Positions 28,164-38,000 of a DNA stretch of 39,109 nucleotides are shown in pieces. Position 1 is the first letter of the stretch, and the number at the start of each line of letters is the position of its first letter. The notes below the pieces were generated by a model. That model was not told where the DNA came from. It worked only from the letters and a program-made list of their open reading frames with translations, and did not search any database. Source of the DNA: Tomitella cavernea (GTDB lineage Bacteria; Actinomycetota; Actinomycetes; Mycobacteriales; Mycobacteriaceae); contig NZ_JAENKO010000043.1 in NCBI RefSeq assembly GCF_016599145.1, positions 1 through 39,109 on the forward strand, given 5' to 3'. The position numbers and the translations under genes were made by a program.

Positions 28164-28173
28164 GGCGGGGTCC

Positions 28174-29172
28174 TCACTCGTGGTCGTGCAGGAGGGGAGC
28201 GGCGTGCGGCGCGAGCTCGGTGATCGGGATGCGGTCGCGGAGGGCGGCCGCGGTGTCGGGTGCGGGCGGGGTGGTGCCGGGAAGCGACACGGCGGCGGCG
28301 CCGTAGGCGATGGCGCCGCGCAGGCGCTCCGCCGGCCCGAGCCCGGCGGTATCGGCCAGGAGGTAGCCGGCCAGGCTCGAATCGCCGGCGCCTACCGTGC
28401 TGAGCGCCCTGACCGGCGGCGCCGCCCCCCACCACGTGCCCTGGGCGTCCACCAGCAACGCCCCCGCGGAGCCGAGCGTCACCAGAACGGACCCCACGCC
28501 GCGGTCCAGCAGCCGCCTGGCCGCCGCGACGACGGGCCCGAGGTCGCCGGCGGCGGCCGCGGCGTCGAACCGGTCGGGGCGCTCGTCGGTGAGCTGGGCG
28601 AGTTCCTCGGAGTTCGGCTTGATGAGGTCTGGCGCGGTGGCGGGAAACCGCGCGGCGAGGCCGCGCAGCGGGCGGTCGGACGTGTCGACGGCGATGCGTG
28701 CGCCGGTGGACCGCAGTGCCGTGACCACGTCGGCGTACCAGTCGTCGGGCGCTTCCGCGGGAAGCGAGCCGGACAGCACGGCCCACTCGGCGTCAGCGGA
28801 GGCTGCGACCAGCACATCGAGCAGCCGTTCCTGCACGGCACGCGGAAGTGCGCTGCCGGGAGAATTGATCTTGGTCGTGGTGCCGTCCGGCTCGGTGAGG
28901 GTGAGGTTGGTCCGGGTGGGCGCGCCGCGGGGGATGGCGGCGACGTCCAGCCCGGTGGCCGCGAGCGCGGTGGACAGCGGGTCGTCGGTGTCCACTGGAA
29001 GCACCGCCCGTGACCGAGCGCCGGCCAGCATGAGCACCCGGGCGACGTTGACGCCTTTGCCGCCGGGCTGCGCGGTCTCCCCTCGCGACCGGAGTACGCC
29101 GCCGCGCTCGAGGATGCCCGGCAGTGCGACCGTGCGGTCGATACTGGGATTGGCGGTGAGTGTGACGATCAT
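28174..29172 (-). CDS. fruK: 1-phosphofructokinase
   Basis: A 332-residue PfkB/ribokinase-family kinase that turns fructose-1-phosphate into fructose-1,6-bisphosphate. The N-terminal PfkB region includes GETAQPGGKGVNVARVL (about 31-47). The second signature is STVGAGDSSLAGYLL, with the catalytic base D264. DLIKPNSEEL is also typical. The stop of the regulator gene overlaps this start (ATGA), so fruR-fruK-fruA is one coupled operon. The alternative of tagatose-6-phosphate kinase is unlikely next to fruA. Confidence 0.94.
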   Translation of the reverse strand: MIVTLTANPSIDRTVALPGILERGGVLRSRGETAQPGGKGVNVARVLMLAGARSRAVLPVDTDDPLSTALAATGLDVAAIPRGAPTRTNLTLTEPDGTTTKINSPGSALPRAVQERLLDVLVAASADAEWAVLSGSLPAEAPDDWYADVVTALRSTGARIAVDTSDRPLRGLAARFPATAPDLIKPNSEELAQLTDERPDRFDAAAAAGDLGPVVAAARRLLDRGVGSVLVTLGSAGALLVDAQGTWWGAAPPVRALSTVGAGDSSLAGYLLADTAGLGPAERLRGAIAYGAAAVSLPGTTPPAPDTAAALRDRIPITELAPHAAPLLHDHE

Positions 29173-29936
29173 GCCATCACCACCTCGATGCCCTGCGCGC
29201 GCAGGGACTCGGCCTCTTCCGGGTCGGCGCCGGTGTCGGTGATGAGAACATCGATCTCCGTGGCTTCGGCGAAACGGACGAGGGCGTCGTGGCCGAGCTT
29301 GCCCGAGTCGGCCAGGGCCACGACCAGGCCGGCGTGCGTGACCATCGCCCGCTTGATCGCAGCCTCCTCGGGGTCCGGAGTGGACAACCCGTGGTCGGCG
29401 GTGACCGCATTGGTGCCGAGGAAGACCACGTCGGTGAGCAGTGCATCGATGCTCTGCAAGGCCACTGGTCCAACCGCCGCACGGGTCAGACCGCGGACGC
29501 GGCCGCCCAGCAGGTGCAGCGCGGCGTCCGGCAGCCCGGCGATCGTCGTCGCGATCGGGAGACTGTTGGTGATGACGGACAGTGCGAGGTCCCTCGGCAG
29601 CATCGCGGCGAGGGCCCCGGTGGTGCTTCCGGCGTCGAGCAGGATCGACCCGCCGGCCGGCGGGAGGTAGGTCAGCGCCGCGCGGGCGATGTGCTCCTTC
29701 TGTGCGGTCATCGTCTCCAGCCGCGTGCCCAAGGCCTCCTCGGGGCGTGGGAAGGTGCCGGCCGGGACCGCGCCGCCGTGGACCCTGCGGATTGTGCCGG
29801 CCCGGTCGAGGGCCGCCAGGTCGCGGCGGATCGTTTCGGTCGTGACGTCGAATCGCCGCGCGAGCTGGGCCACGGAGACCCGTGCCCGTTGCGAGACTTC
29901 GGTGGTGATCGCCAGCTGGCGTTCTTCGGCGTACAT
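29169..29936 (-). CDS. fruR: DeoR-family regulator of the fructose operon
   Basis: A 255-residue DeoR-type repressor. The N-terminal HTH (about 5-58) contains VSVAQLARRFDVTTETIRRD and the family ending RRVHGGAV. The C-terminal sugar-phosphate sensor domain has LLDAGSTTGALA, VITNSLPIA, LLGGRVRG and VVALADSGKLG. ATG 29936 (MYAEERQ) is the usual family start; the frame continues to 30071, over the probable operator. It heads the fru operon and is divergent from ptsI. It likely binds the intergenic repeats, with fructose-1-phosphate as the inducer by analogy with related regulators. Confidence 0.92.
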   Translation of the reverse strand: MYAEERQLAITTEVSQRARVSVAQLARRFDVTTETIRRDLAALDRAGTIRRVHGGAVPAGTFPRPEEALGTRLETMTAQKEHIARAALTYLPPAGGSILLDAGSTTGALAAMLPRDLALSVITNSLPIATTIAGLPDAALHLLGGRVRGLTRAAVGPVALQSIDALLTDVVFLGTNAVTADHGLSTPDPEEAAIKRAMVTHAGLVVALADSGKLGHDALVRFAEATEIDVLITDTGADPEEAESLRAQGIEVVMA

Positions 29937-30032
29937 CGGGACCTGCTTCGTAGAGTAAGGCGCGGTCGGTGTCGTGCAGTTGCGGGCTACCGCTGCGGTT
30001 GTGGCTTCGTGTTGTCTATCGGCGCCTGAAAA

Positions 30033-30092
30033 TGTTGATAACTGTTGGTTTACATGGGTTCGTGTTGACATGTCAAGACTTCCGCGTAATCT
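30033..30092. promoter_or_regulatory. fruR/ptsI shared operator and ptsI promoter
   Basis: For ptsI, TTGACA (30065-30070) and TAATCT (30087-30092) are 16 bases apart. TTGACATGTCAA (30065-30076), a perfect 12-bp palindrome, covers the -35 box. TGTTGR occurs at 30033, 30043 and 30063, steps of 10 and 20 bases, on one face of the helix. This looks like a DeoR-type operator controlling both directions. Sequence seen; binding inferred. Confidence 0.65.
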
Positions 30093-30198
30093 GACTCACA
30101 GATGCGGCGGCTCGGGGTCTGCCCTCCCGCCGCGCGTTCTGCGCCGGTGATGCCGGCATTGTCCGGAGTGGCCACAGGTGATCCGAGGAGCGGAAACG

Positions 30199-31968
30199 AT
30201 GTATGAGGACGACGCAGCGGTGGTGCCTGCCACCGGGGAGGCGATCGCGCGTGCAACGGAACCGGGCGGAGCAGCGTCCGGCGCCTCGTTCGGAGGCCAA
30301 GTGTTGGCGGGGACGCCGGTCGTTCCCGGCCTGGCCTACGGGCCCGTGATCCGTATCGCCGCCGACCGGCCGGATCCGGGACCCGGGTACGAGGTCGCCG
30401 CCGATGCAAGGGACGCGCAGGCCGCGGCCTTCGACGAGGCCGCGCGTACGGTCGCCGAACGGCTACGGAAGCGTGCCTCGGCCGCGTCCGGGGCCGCCGC
30501 CGAGGTGCTGCAGGCCACCGCGGCCATGGCGGAGGACCGCGGATGGTGTGCGGCGGTACGCAAGGCGGTGGCCGCGGGCTCGCCGGCGCCGCATGCCGTC
30601 GCCGCAGTCACGGCGGAGTTCAGCGTGATGTTCGAGAAGGTCGGTGGGCTCATGGCGGAGCGGATCACCGACCTGGAAGATGTACGGGACCGCGTCCTGG
30701 CGGAGATCCTGGGCGTCCCGGAGCCGGGCATTCCGGTGCCGCCACGCCCCTCCGTGCTCGTCGCCGACGATCTCGCCCCGGCGGACACCTCCGGGCTCGA
30801 CCCGGAGTCGATCATCGCTTTGGTGACGCGACGGGGCGGACCGACGAGCCACACCGCCATCATCGCCCGTCAACTGGGAATCCCGTGTGTCGTCGCGGTC
30901 CCCGGGGCGATGGAGCTCGCGCCCGGCACGCTGGTGCTCGTCGACGGCGGCGAGGGCAGCGTGGCCGTCGAACCGCCGCACGCGGATACCGAGTCCCGTA
31001 TCGCGCGGTGGCGGGAGGACGCCGCGGCGATACACGAGTGGACCGGGCCGGGCGCCACGGCCGACGGGCACGCCGTCGCTCTGTTGGCGAACGTGCAGGA
31101 CGGTGCGTCCGCCGAGGTCGCGGCGTCCGCACCGGTCGAGGGGGTGGGGCTGCTGCGGACCGAGCTGGCGTTCCTGGACCGCGACGCCGAGCCTTCGGTC
31201 GCCGAACAGGCGGAGGAGTACAGCCGCGTCCTCGATGCGTTCGAAGGGCGCAAGGTGGTCATCCGGACGCTCGATGCGGGCTCCGACAAGCCGCTGCGGT
31301 TCGTCGACCACGGCGAGGAGGCGAACCCGGCCCTGGGTGTACGGGGCATCCGGGTGGCGCGGTCCTCGCCTGCGCTGCTCTCACGGCAGCTCGAGGCGAT
31401 CTCCCTGGCCGCGCGCGGCCGGGACGCCGACGGCGGCGCGGGGGCGGCGATGGTCATGGCTCCGATGGTGGCGACCGTGGACGAGGCGCGGACGTTCGCC
31501 GCGGAGGTGCGCGCGGCGGGGCTGGTGCCGGGCGTGATGATCGAAGTTCCCGCCGCGGCGGTCCTCGCCGATCGCATTCTCGAGGAGGTCGACTTCGTCT
31601 CGATCGGTACCAACGACCTCACGCAGTACGTGATGGCGGCTGACCGCATGTCCGGCGAGTTGGCCGAGTTCTCCGATCCGTGGCAGCCGGCGGTGCTCGC
31701 GTTGGTCGCCGGGGTGGCGCGCGCCGGGCGTCGCGCGGGCAAGCCGGTGGGCGTGTGCGGTGAGGCCGCCGCCGATCCGGCGCTCGCGTGCGTGCTGACA
31801 GGTTTGGGCGTCACGTCGCTGTCCGCGGCCCCGGCAGCGATCAGGCAGGTAGGCGTCGCTTTGGAGCGCGTCACGCATGCCTGCTGCGAGGCCGCAGCCG
31901 ATGCCGCGCTGGGGGCGTCGAGCGCACCGGCGGCGCGGGAAGCCGCGCGCGCGGCGTTGACGGGATAG
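30199..31968 (+). CDS. ptsI: PTS enzyme I (phosphoenolpyruvate-protein phosphotransferase)
   Basis: A 589-residue enzyme I that takes phosphate from PEP and gives it to HPr. The active His is H218 in GGPTSHTAIIARQLGIPC. The PEP-binding barrel has VEGVGLLRTELAFLDRD, RTLDAGSDKPL and SIGTNDLTQYVMAADR, and ends with the catalytic Cys in VGVCGEAAADP. A Gly/Ala-rich stretch (1-33) precedes the conserved start. ATG 30199 has AGGAG eight bases upstream. It is divergent from fruR and shares its regulatory region, so PTS energy supply is tied to fructose response. Confidence 0.96.
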   Translation: MYEDDAAVVPATGEAIARATEPGGAASGASFGGQVLAGTPVVPGLAYGPVIRIAADRPDPGPGYEVAADARDAQAAAFDEAARTVAERLRKRASAASGAAAEVLQATAAMAEDRGWCAAVRKAVAAGSPAPHAVAAVTAEFSVMFEKVGGLMAERITDLEDVRDRVLAEILGVPEPGIPVPPRPSVLVADDLAPADTSGLDPESIIALVTRRGGPTSHTAIIARQLGIPCVVAVPGAMELAPGTLVLVDGGEGSVAVEPPHADTESRIARWREDAAAIHEWTGPGATADGHAVALLANVQDGASAEVAASAPVEGVGLLRTELAFLDRDAEPSVAEQAEEYSRVLDAFEGRKVVIRTLDAGSDKPLRFVDHGEEANPALGVRGIRVARSSPALLSRQLEAISLAARGRDADGGAGAAMVMAPMVATVDEARTFAAEVRAAGLVPGVMIEVPAAAVLADRILEEVDFVSIGTNDLTQYVMAADRMSGELAEFSDPWQPAVLALVAGVARAGRRAGKPVGVCGEAAADPALACVLTGLGVTSLSAAPAAIRQVGVALERVTHACCEAAADAALGASSAPAAREAARAALTG

Positions 31969-32010
31969 CGGGCACGCGGCACCGACGGGATGGCTGGCTG
32001 TGCGTGCCCG
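31969..32010 (+). terminator. hairpin after ptsI
   Basis: CGGGCACGC (31969-31977, beginning directly after the stop) pairs with GCGTGCCCG (32002-32010). The loop is 24 bases and no T-run follows, so terminator function is only plausible. Confidence 0.45.
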
Positions 32011-32065
32011 GAATCGGTCTGCACGGGGGCGGGCCGGACTCGCGGGCGTTCAGATCGCGGGGCTG

Positions 32066-32554
32066 TCAGATCACCTGGGGAGGGGTCCCGGTGAACGTGG
32101 CGCGCAGATCGTCGGGCCAGGGCACGGGGCCGCCTTCGCTGCCGTCGGTGTGCACGGCGATCATGGTCCCGTCGGCCGCAGTTCCCCGTGCGCCGGTGAT
32201 GGCGAAGCGGTAGGTGACCGATGAGGTGCCTACGGCGACGACGGCGAGTCGTACCTCAAGAGTTTCACGCAGCCACATCCGCTGCCGGAAATCGGCCTCG
32301 TAGCGCACCCGCGGCAGGTGCTTGAGCAGTTCCGGCCGGCCGGTGGACTCGAGGAACTCGCCCTCGGCCTCCTCGGCCCATTGGCGCACCACGGAAAAGT
32401 GCTGGTGTCCCGAGGCGTCGGTGTCCGGCCATTGAAGCTGGCGGCGGATCGCGACGGTGGGCCGGCCCTCGCGTGCGGCCCGCGCGATCACGTCCACCGC
32501 CGAGTCGCTGGAACCGCCTCCGCCGGCTGCTGCGCCGGACGCCCCGACGTTCAC
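32066..32554 (-). CDS. hotdog-fold acyl-CoA thioesterase
   Basis: A 162-residue protein of the 4-hydroxybenzoyl-CoA thioesterase type. The block WPDTDASGHQHFSVVRQWAE (about 42-61) corresponds to the family's D-x-x-G-H active-site turn and following helix. After an N-terminal Gly/Ala stretch (1-18), the rest shows alternating strands typical of a hotdog fold, including VRYEADFRQRMWLRETLEVR. It starts at GTG 32554. It lies 51 bases upstream of nothing related: lexA ends before it begins and both run on the minus strand in the order lexA, then... the thioesterase last. The substrate is unknown. Confidence 0.82.
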   Translation of the reverse strand: MNVGASGAAAGGGGSSDSAVDVIARAAREGRPTVAIRRQLQWPDTDASGHQHFSVVRQWAEEAEGEFLESTGRPELLKHLPRVRYEADFRQRMWLRETLEVRLAVVAVGTSSVTYRFAITGARGTAADGTMIAVHTDGSEGGPVPWPDDLRATFTGTPPQVI

Positions 32555-32605
32555 GGGCCCACCGGTCCGGGCCGCGTCGACGCCTCACTGGGTTTCGTCA
32601 CCTGG

Positions 32606-33316
32606 TCATACCTTCCGCATGACGGTGACCACCTTGCCGAGGATGGTCGCGTCATTGCCGTGGATGGGGGTGAAGTGCGGGTTGTGCGGCATCAGCCAGA
32701 TGTTCTTGCCATCCCGCTTGAAAGTTTTGACGGTGGCCTCGCCGTCGAGCATCGCCGCGACGATGTCGCCGTTGTCGGCGACGCTCTGCTGGCGCACCAC
32801 CACCCAGTCGCCGTCGCAGATCGCCGCGTCCACCATCGACTCGCCCACGACTTTGAGCATGAACAACGTGCCGTTTCCCACCAGTTCCTTCGGCAGCGGG
32901 AAGACGTCCTCCTGATTCTGCTCGGCGAGGATCGGGCCGCCGGCGGCGATCCTGCCCACGAGCGGAACGAACGTGGGCTCCGGCCGCGCCGGTGCCTCCG
33001 CGCCGTCGGCCGTCTGGCCGGAATCCGGCGCGTCTTCCGCCGAGCGCAGTGGCGTGATTCCCCGGACATCCACAGCGCGCGGGCGATTGGGATCCCGGCG
33101 TAGGAATCCCTTCTTCTCCAAGGATTGGAGCTGGTGCGCCACCGACGACGTCGAGGCCAGCCCCACCGAGTCGCCGATCTCGCGGATGCTCGGCGGGTAG
33201 CCGCGCTCGCGGACCGAGGTCTGGATCACCTCGAGTACCTTGCGCTGACGGTCGGTGAGCGACTCGATGGACGGCCTCCCGCCGTCCAGTGCCACATTGA
33301 AGTCCTTCTTCGCCAT
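32606..33316 (-). CDS. lexA: LexA repressor
   Basis: A 236-residue SOS repressor. The N-terminal winged HTH (about 19-82) contains [20 protein letters not shown]. The self-cleavage site is A125-G126 in GRIAAGGPI, and the catalytic pair is S160 (GESMVDAAI) and K197 ([10 protein letters not shown]), so RecA-stimulated cleavage should work. ATG 33316 has GGGAGGA nine bases upstream. An in-frame ATG at 33412 would add 32 residues but has a poorly spaced ribosome site. Its promoter has a LexA box overlapping the -35, meaning autoregulation. recA, its trigger, is in the same window. Confidence 0.97.
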   Translation of the reverse strand: MAKKDFNVALDGGRPSIESLTDRQRKVLEVIQTSVRERGYPPSIREIGDSVGLASTSSVAHQLQSLEKKGFLRRDPNRPRAVDVRGITPLRSAEDAPDSGQTADGAEAPARPEPTFVPLVGRIAAGGPILAEQNQEDVFPLPKELVGNGTLFMLKVVGESMVDAAICDGDWVVVRQQSVADNGDIVAAMLDGEATVKTFKRDGKNIWLMPHNPHFTPIHGNDATILGKVVTVMRKV

Positions 33317-33446
33317 CGGCCCTGGTCCTCCCTGCTGTATCGCGACAATCCGCCGGTGCACCCCCCGCTCGGGATCCGCCCCGTCCCCCGGAGTGGCGTC
33401 CGTGCCTTGCATCGTCCTTTCACGCGGGGAGCTGCGGCTTGATTCG

Positions 33447-33487
33447 AATGTAGCGCCGATCGGCGGAATCAACAAACATCTGTTCGA
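33447..33487 (-). promoter_or_regulatory. lexA promoter with LexA box
   Basis: On the minus strand TTGTTG (33475-33470) and TACATT (33452-33447) are 17 bases apart. The box TCGAACAGATGTTTGT (33487-33472) matches TCGAAC-N4-GTTCGA and overlaps the -35. This predicts a transcript start near 33440 and a 120-base leader. Confidence 0.82.
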
Positions 33488-33579
33488 CGTGTCTCCCGGT
33501 CGGTGCGCAGCGCCGACCGCGCCGATCGCCGGTCGTCGGGGGTGTGGTCGACGCAGGTGGCAGGCGCGGCCGGTCGGTT

Positions 33580-33618
33580 TTGTCAGTTCGGATTGATACA
33601 ACCCGAACGTGTGTACAT
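33580..33618 (+). promoter_or_regulatory. PafBC-like motif and SOS-like box upstream of the LysM gene
   Basis: TTGTCAGTT (33580-33588), eight bases, TACAAC (33597-33602) is a near match to TTGTCRGTG-N8-TAGNNT. Directly after it comes CCGAACGTGTGTACAT (33603-33618), a partial LexA box. The combination suggests dual damage control. Both matches are imperfect. Confidence 0.5.
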
Positions 33619-33769
33619 CGAACGGAGTCGCGAAGCTTCCGCCTCGTGCGTCGCGGCGAAACACTCCCTGCTGCGATGGGGCGTCGTGCCGGCTGGCCCG
33701 GGTATCGCGGCGGTGTTTCGGTCGAATGCTTGATCTATCGAATGGGTGGGCTATAGCATGTACAGGCGA

Positions 33770-33785
33770 GCGAACGTATGTACTA
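33770..33785 (+). promoter_or_regulatory. second SOS-like box before the LysM gene
   Basis: GCGAACGTATGTACTA (33770-33785) shares CGAACGTRTGTAC with the box at 33603. TTGATC (33730-33735) and TATAGC (33752-33757), 16 apart, form a possible promoter just upstream, so a bound repressor would sit at the transcript start. The rest of the 579-base lexA/LysM gap shows no gene. Confidence 0.55.
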
Positions 33786-33895
33786 ATGACTGCCGACGCC
33801 ACGCACAGGAGTTGCGGCGGTGCGCGGAATCGGGTGTCCGGGGTGGCATGGAGAAGCCGGTGCGAACGCATCGACGGTGGAATCGGGAGGCTGGC

Positions 33896-34393
33896 ATGAA
33901 CGCTGTGGCGGAGCGGCAAAGCGCGTCGGGGCGCACGATGGGCGGGGTCCGGGTGCCGGTGGCGGACGCACCGTATGAGCTCCGGCGGCCGGTCCGCCGG
34001 CGAGGGGTCGACAGGTCGGACGTCTGGCGGCGTCCCGCCGGGGCCCCGGCGGCACTGCCCCGGCGTGCCCTGCGGATGTCCGGGGCGGGGCACGCCCCCA
34101 CCGGGGGGGAGGCAGAGAGGCGGGGGCTGGCCGCGGCGGTCGCCGTCGCCGTGCTGCTCGCCCTCGTCATATTTGCTGTCGCGCAGGTCCGGTCGATCGG
34201 CGCCACGACGATGCCCGGTGACGTGAACACGGTCGAGGTCTCTTCCGGTGACACGCTGAGTTCGATCGCGCGGCATGCGGCCCCCGACGTCCCTGTCGGC
34301 CAGATGGTTGATCGCATCATCGCGCTCAACGCGCTCGACAGCGCGGCCGTCCACGCCGGTCAGAGTCTGGTCGTGCCGTGGGCGCACGGTTGA
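33896..34393 (+). CDS. LysM membrane protein, ChiZ/DivS-like DNA-damage division regulator
   Basis: A 165-residue protein with an Arg-rich cytosolic part (about 1-76), one transmembrane helix (78-98) and an extracytoplasmic LysM domain (112-161, beginning [20 protein letters not shown]). LysM binds peptidoglycan. Divergent from lexA, it has the place and architecture of Rv2719c (ChiZ) in M. tuberculosis and of the DivS/YneA group that halts division after DNA damage. ATG 33896 has GGGAGG six bases upstream; ATG 33848 is possible. SOS-like boxes upstream fit damage induction. Whether it cleaves or only binds the wall is not readable. Confidence 0.85.
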   Translation: MNAVAERQSASGRTMGGVRVPVADAPYELRRPVRRRGVDRSDVWRRPAGAPAALPRRALRMSGAGHAPTGGEAERRGLAAAVAVAVLLALVIFAVAQVRSIGATTMPGDVNTVEVSSGDTLSSIARHAAPDVPVGQMVDRIIALNALDSAAVHAGQSLVVPWAHG

Positions 34394-34588
34394 TGACGGT
34401 CCGTGGCGGCGGAGCGGCCCGCGGCTTCGTTGCGGCCGGCGGATCGGTGGCGTCGGTCTCCTTCGTCCTTTCCCGTATTATCGGCGTGGAGAAAGTGACC
34501 GCTAGCTGATATGCGTGCGCACCTGGATGGACGGCCCCGGGTTGGTGTGACTGCGCCGCGCATGGGCAGCAGCGATGAAGGAGCCCCC

Positions 34589-35080
34589 ATGCACTGTCCG
34601 TTCTGCCGGAACCCCGAGTCCCGCGTGGTCGATTCGCGTGAGGCCGACGAGGGACAGGCGATCAGACGTCGGCGGCAGTGCCAGGATTGCGGACGGCGCT
34701 TCACCACGGTGGAGACCGCCGTTCTCTATGTCGTCAAGCGCAGCGGAGTCAAGGAGCCGTTCAGCCGGGGGAAGGTGGTACGGGGTGTCCGCAGCGCCTG
34801 CCGCGGTAGGCACGTGGACGACGACGCGCTGCACCTGCTCGCGCAGACAGTGGAGGAGACCATCCGCGCCACTGGATCCCCGGAGGTCCCGAGCCAGGAG
34901 GTCGGCCTGGCCATCCTGGGCCCCCTGCGTGACCTCGACGAGGTCGCATACCTGAGGTTCGCGTCGGTGTACCGTTCGTTCAGCTCTGCCGAGGATTTCG
35001 AAACCGCGATAGAGGAACTGCGGCTGCATCGCGAAGGGGCGGGTGGGGCCGCATCCGAGGAGCCCGCGCCCGCACGGTGA
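34589..35080 (+). CDS. nrdR: transcriptional repressor NrdR
   Basis: A 163-residue ATP/dATP-sensing repressor of ribonucleotide reductase genes. The zinc ribbon uses C3 and C6 (MHCPFC) and C31 and C34 ([10 protein letters not shown]). An ATP-cone domain follows (about 46-136, starting [19 protein letters not shown]). The C-terminal 15 residues are low-complexity. ATG 34589 has AAGGAG six bases upstream; the frame is open to 34511 but not conserved. A TATTAT at 34476-34481 may be its -10. It follows the LysM gene as in Rv2719c-Rv2718c. No nrd genes are here. Confidence 0.96.
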   Translation: MHCPFCRNPESRVVDSREADEGQAIRRRRQCQDCGRRFTTVETAVLYVVKRSGVKEPFSRGKVVRGVRSACRGRHVDDDALHLLAQTVEETIRATGSPEVPSQEVGLAILGPLRDLDEVAYLRFASVYRSFSSAEDFETAIEELRLHREGAGGAASEEPAPAR

Positions 35081-35096
35081 TGCTGGCCGCCGGTCG

Positions 35097-38000
35097 TCAG
35101 CGGGGGAGTTTGTCGATGGCGCGCAGGATGCGCTTTTCGCTGACCTGCCGTGCGGTCCCCAGTTTCTGCGCGAAGAGTCCCACGCGCAGCTCCTCGATCA
35201 TCCAGAACACTTCCTGGACCGCCGGCGATTCGGCAGAGCCCGGCGGGCAGTGCGCAAGATAGCGTTCCAGCGCTCCATACACGCGGTCCAGCGTGTCCAT
35301 GCCCTGGTGCTCGCGCGCACCGGAGGTCGGGGCGGATTCGAGACGCAGGGCCGCCGCGCGAAGGTACCGCGGGATCTGCGCGGCTCGTGCGCTGCCCGCC
35401 TCCAGGAGGAAGCCGGGCCGGACCAGATCGGCGAGTTGCTGGCGGACGTCGTCCACCGTCGAATCGGAAACCCCAGTGGACGCGGCCGCCTCGCCGAGCC
35501 GTACCTGCAACTCGCCCCATCGACGGACGATCTCCACGGCGGCGGCGGCGATCGCCGGCTCGGCGGCGCGCGCAGCCGGGCCGACCGCGCTCTTCAAGCG
35601 GGCGAACGCATCCGGATCGCGGACAGGCCCGCCCGCCCGCATCATCGCCTCGTCCACGGCGCACTCGTGCACGTCATCGACGAGCCCGTCGAGCCCGCCG
35701 AACGGGTACTGCCCGGCGACGAGGCGGTCCGCCGTCGACAAGACAGACACCAGGCGTTTGCCCAGTCCCGGAACGGCATTGAGCAGCAGTCGGCGCGTAC
35801 CGGTGCGCATGGCGGCGGACTGCTCCGCGCGCGTCGACACCACCGTCACCGCCACTGCCGCCGTGCCCGCCGGCGTCGCCGGATCCCGGACGCTCAGCGT
35901 CGGGAACCCCACCACTTTCTGGCCCGCCACCTCGCTCGTCACCTGCTCGGGCACTTCGCCGAGTGTTTCGGAGGTCCACACGGTCGCGGCCGGTCGCGCG
36001 TGCTCCTGGCCGTCCCGCACGGCAGTGTCGCTGATGTGGCGGGCCAAACGGGTCCGCAGTTCGGCGAGATCCTTGGACCGGCCGAGTTCACGGCCCCGCC
36101 GGTCGACCGCCGAGAACGTGACGCGCAGATGGTCGGGAAGTGCACCGCTGCGGAAGTCCTCCGGGGCGATACGGCACGAACCGAGTTGTGAGAGCTCCCG
36201 GGCGAGTGCATTGGCCAGCGGCTCCGACCGTGGCTGCACACGCGCCAGTGCGGCCGCGGCGAAATCCGGTGCGGGGACCACTGCGCGCCGCAGCTGTTTG
36301 GGCAGCGAGCGGATGAGCGTGGTGGCGAGCTCCTCGCGCATGCCGGGCACGAGCCAGTCGAACCCGGCCGTGCGCACCTGGGGGAGGAGCTCCACGGGAA
36401 TCCGCACCGTCACACCGTCGTCCGGGTGACCGGGTTCGAACCGGTAGTCCAATTCCAGGCGGACCCCGCCCTGCAGCCAGGCGTCGGGGTAGTCGGCGCC
36501 TGCGACGGCATCGGCATCGTCGTTGGTGACGGTGTCCGCGGTGAAATCGAGGAGCGCCGGGTCGGTGCGCCTCGCCTTCTTCCACCAGGAGTCGAAATGG
36601 CGGCCGGAGACGATGTCGGCGGGTAGGCGGCGGTCGTAGAAGTCGAACAGGTCGTCGTCGCGGACGACGATGTCGCGCCGCCGGGCCCGGTCCTCGAGGT
36701 CGAGCGCGTCTTCGAGCAGCGATCGGTTGTGCGTGAGAAAGGCGTGGTCGGACCGCCACTCTCCCTGCACGAGCGCGTGGCGGATGAACAGGTCTCGCGA
36801 GGCCTCCCGATCCACCCGGCCGAACGGTGCGAGCCGGCGTGCGATGAGCGGGACACCGTAGAGCGTCACCTTCTCGTAGGCCATCGGTGCGGCATGCTTG
36901 ATCGACCAGTGCGGCTCGGAGTAGGCGTGCTTGACCAGGTCCGGCGCGAGCTTCTCCACCCATTCGGGCTCGATACGGGCCACCTCGCGCGCCCACAGCC
37001 GGGATGTTTCGACCAGTTCGCCGGCCATCACCCACCGCGGTTGGCCCTTGAACAGGCTCGAGCCGGGGAAGATGGCGAACCGGGCCCCGCGGGCCCCCAG
37101 ATAGTCGCGCTTGTCGCCGTCGCGGGCGCCGATGTGCGACAGCAGGCCGGACAGCAGCGCCTGGTGGATCGTGTCCTCGGACGCCGGCGCCTCGTTGGCC
37201 TGCCAGCCCATCTCGCGCGCGATCTGCCGCAACTGTCCGTGCAGGTCCTGCCACTCCCGGATGCGCATGAAGTGCAGGTACTCCGCCTTGCACATCCTGC
37301 GGTACGCGCTCGAGCCCAGCGCGCCGCGCTGCTCGCGCAGGTAGTCCCAGAGCCGCAGCCGGGCGAGGAAGTCCGAACCCTTCACGGCGAACCTGGCGTG
37401 CCGGGCGTCAGCGTCCTGCTGGTGGTCGGCGGGCCGCTCCCGAACGTCCTGCATCGAGACGGCGGAGACGATGATCAGCAGTTCACGCAGGCACCCGGTG
37501 CGCTGCGCCTCGAGCAGCATGCGACCCATCCGCGGGTCCACCGGCAGCCGCGCGAGCGACCGGCCGGTGTCGGTGAGCCGGTGTTGCGCTCCGCGTCCGG
37601 CCGACCCGCCGCGGACGATGGCACCGAGCTCCTCGAGCAGCGTCAGGCCGTCGCGCACGGCCCGCGGGTCGGGGGGTTCGACGAAGGGGAACGCGGCCAG
37701 ATCGCCCAGGCCCAGCGCCGTCATCTGCAGGATGACCGCGGCGAGGTTGGTGCGCAGGATCTCCGGCTCGGTGAAGGCGGGGCGCGCTTCGAAATCCTCC
37801 TCCGAATACAGGCGGATGCAGATGCCGTCCGCGACGCGCCCGCACCGGCCGGCACGCTGGCGCGCGGAGGCCTGGGAGATCGGCTCGATCGGCAGCCGCT
37901 GCACCTTGGTGCGCACCGAATACCGGGAGATCCGGGCCGTGCCGGGGTCGATGACGTACCGGATCCCGGGGACGGTCAGAGAGGTCTCGGCCACGTTGGT

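Noticed and set aside
29937-30071. FruR start at 30071
   Set aside because: The added 45 residues are unlike the DeoR family and would place the start inside the probable operator and ptsI promoter.
33317-33412. Longer LexA starting at ATG 33412
   Set aside because: The extra 32 residues are low-complexity, and the ribosome-like AAAGGA is only two bases from that ATG. ATG 33316 has GGGAGGA at good spacing. The longer form is not excluded.
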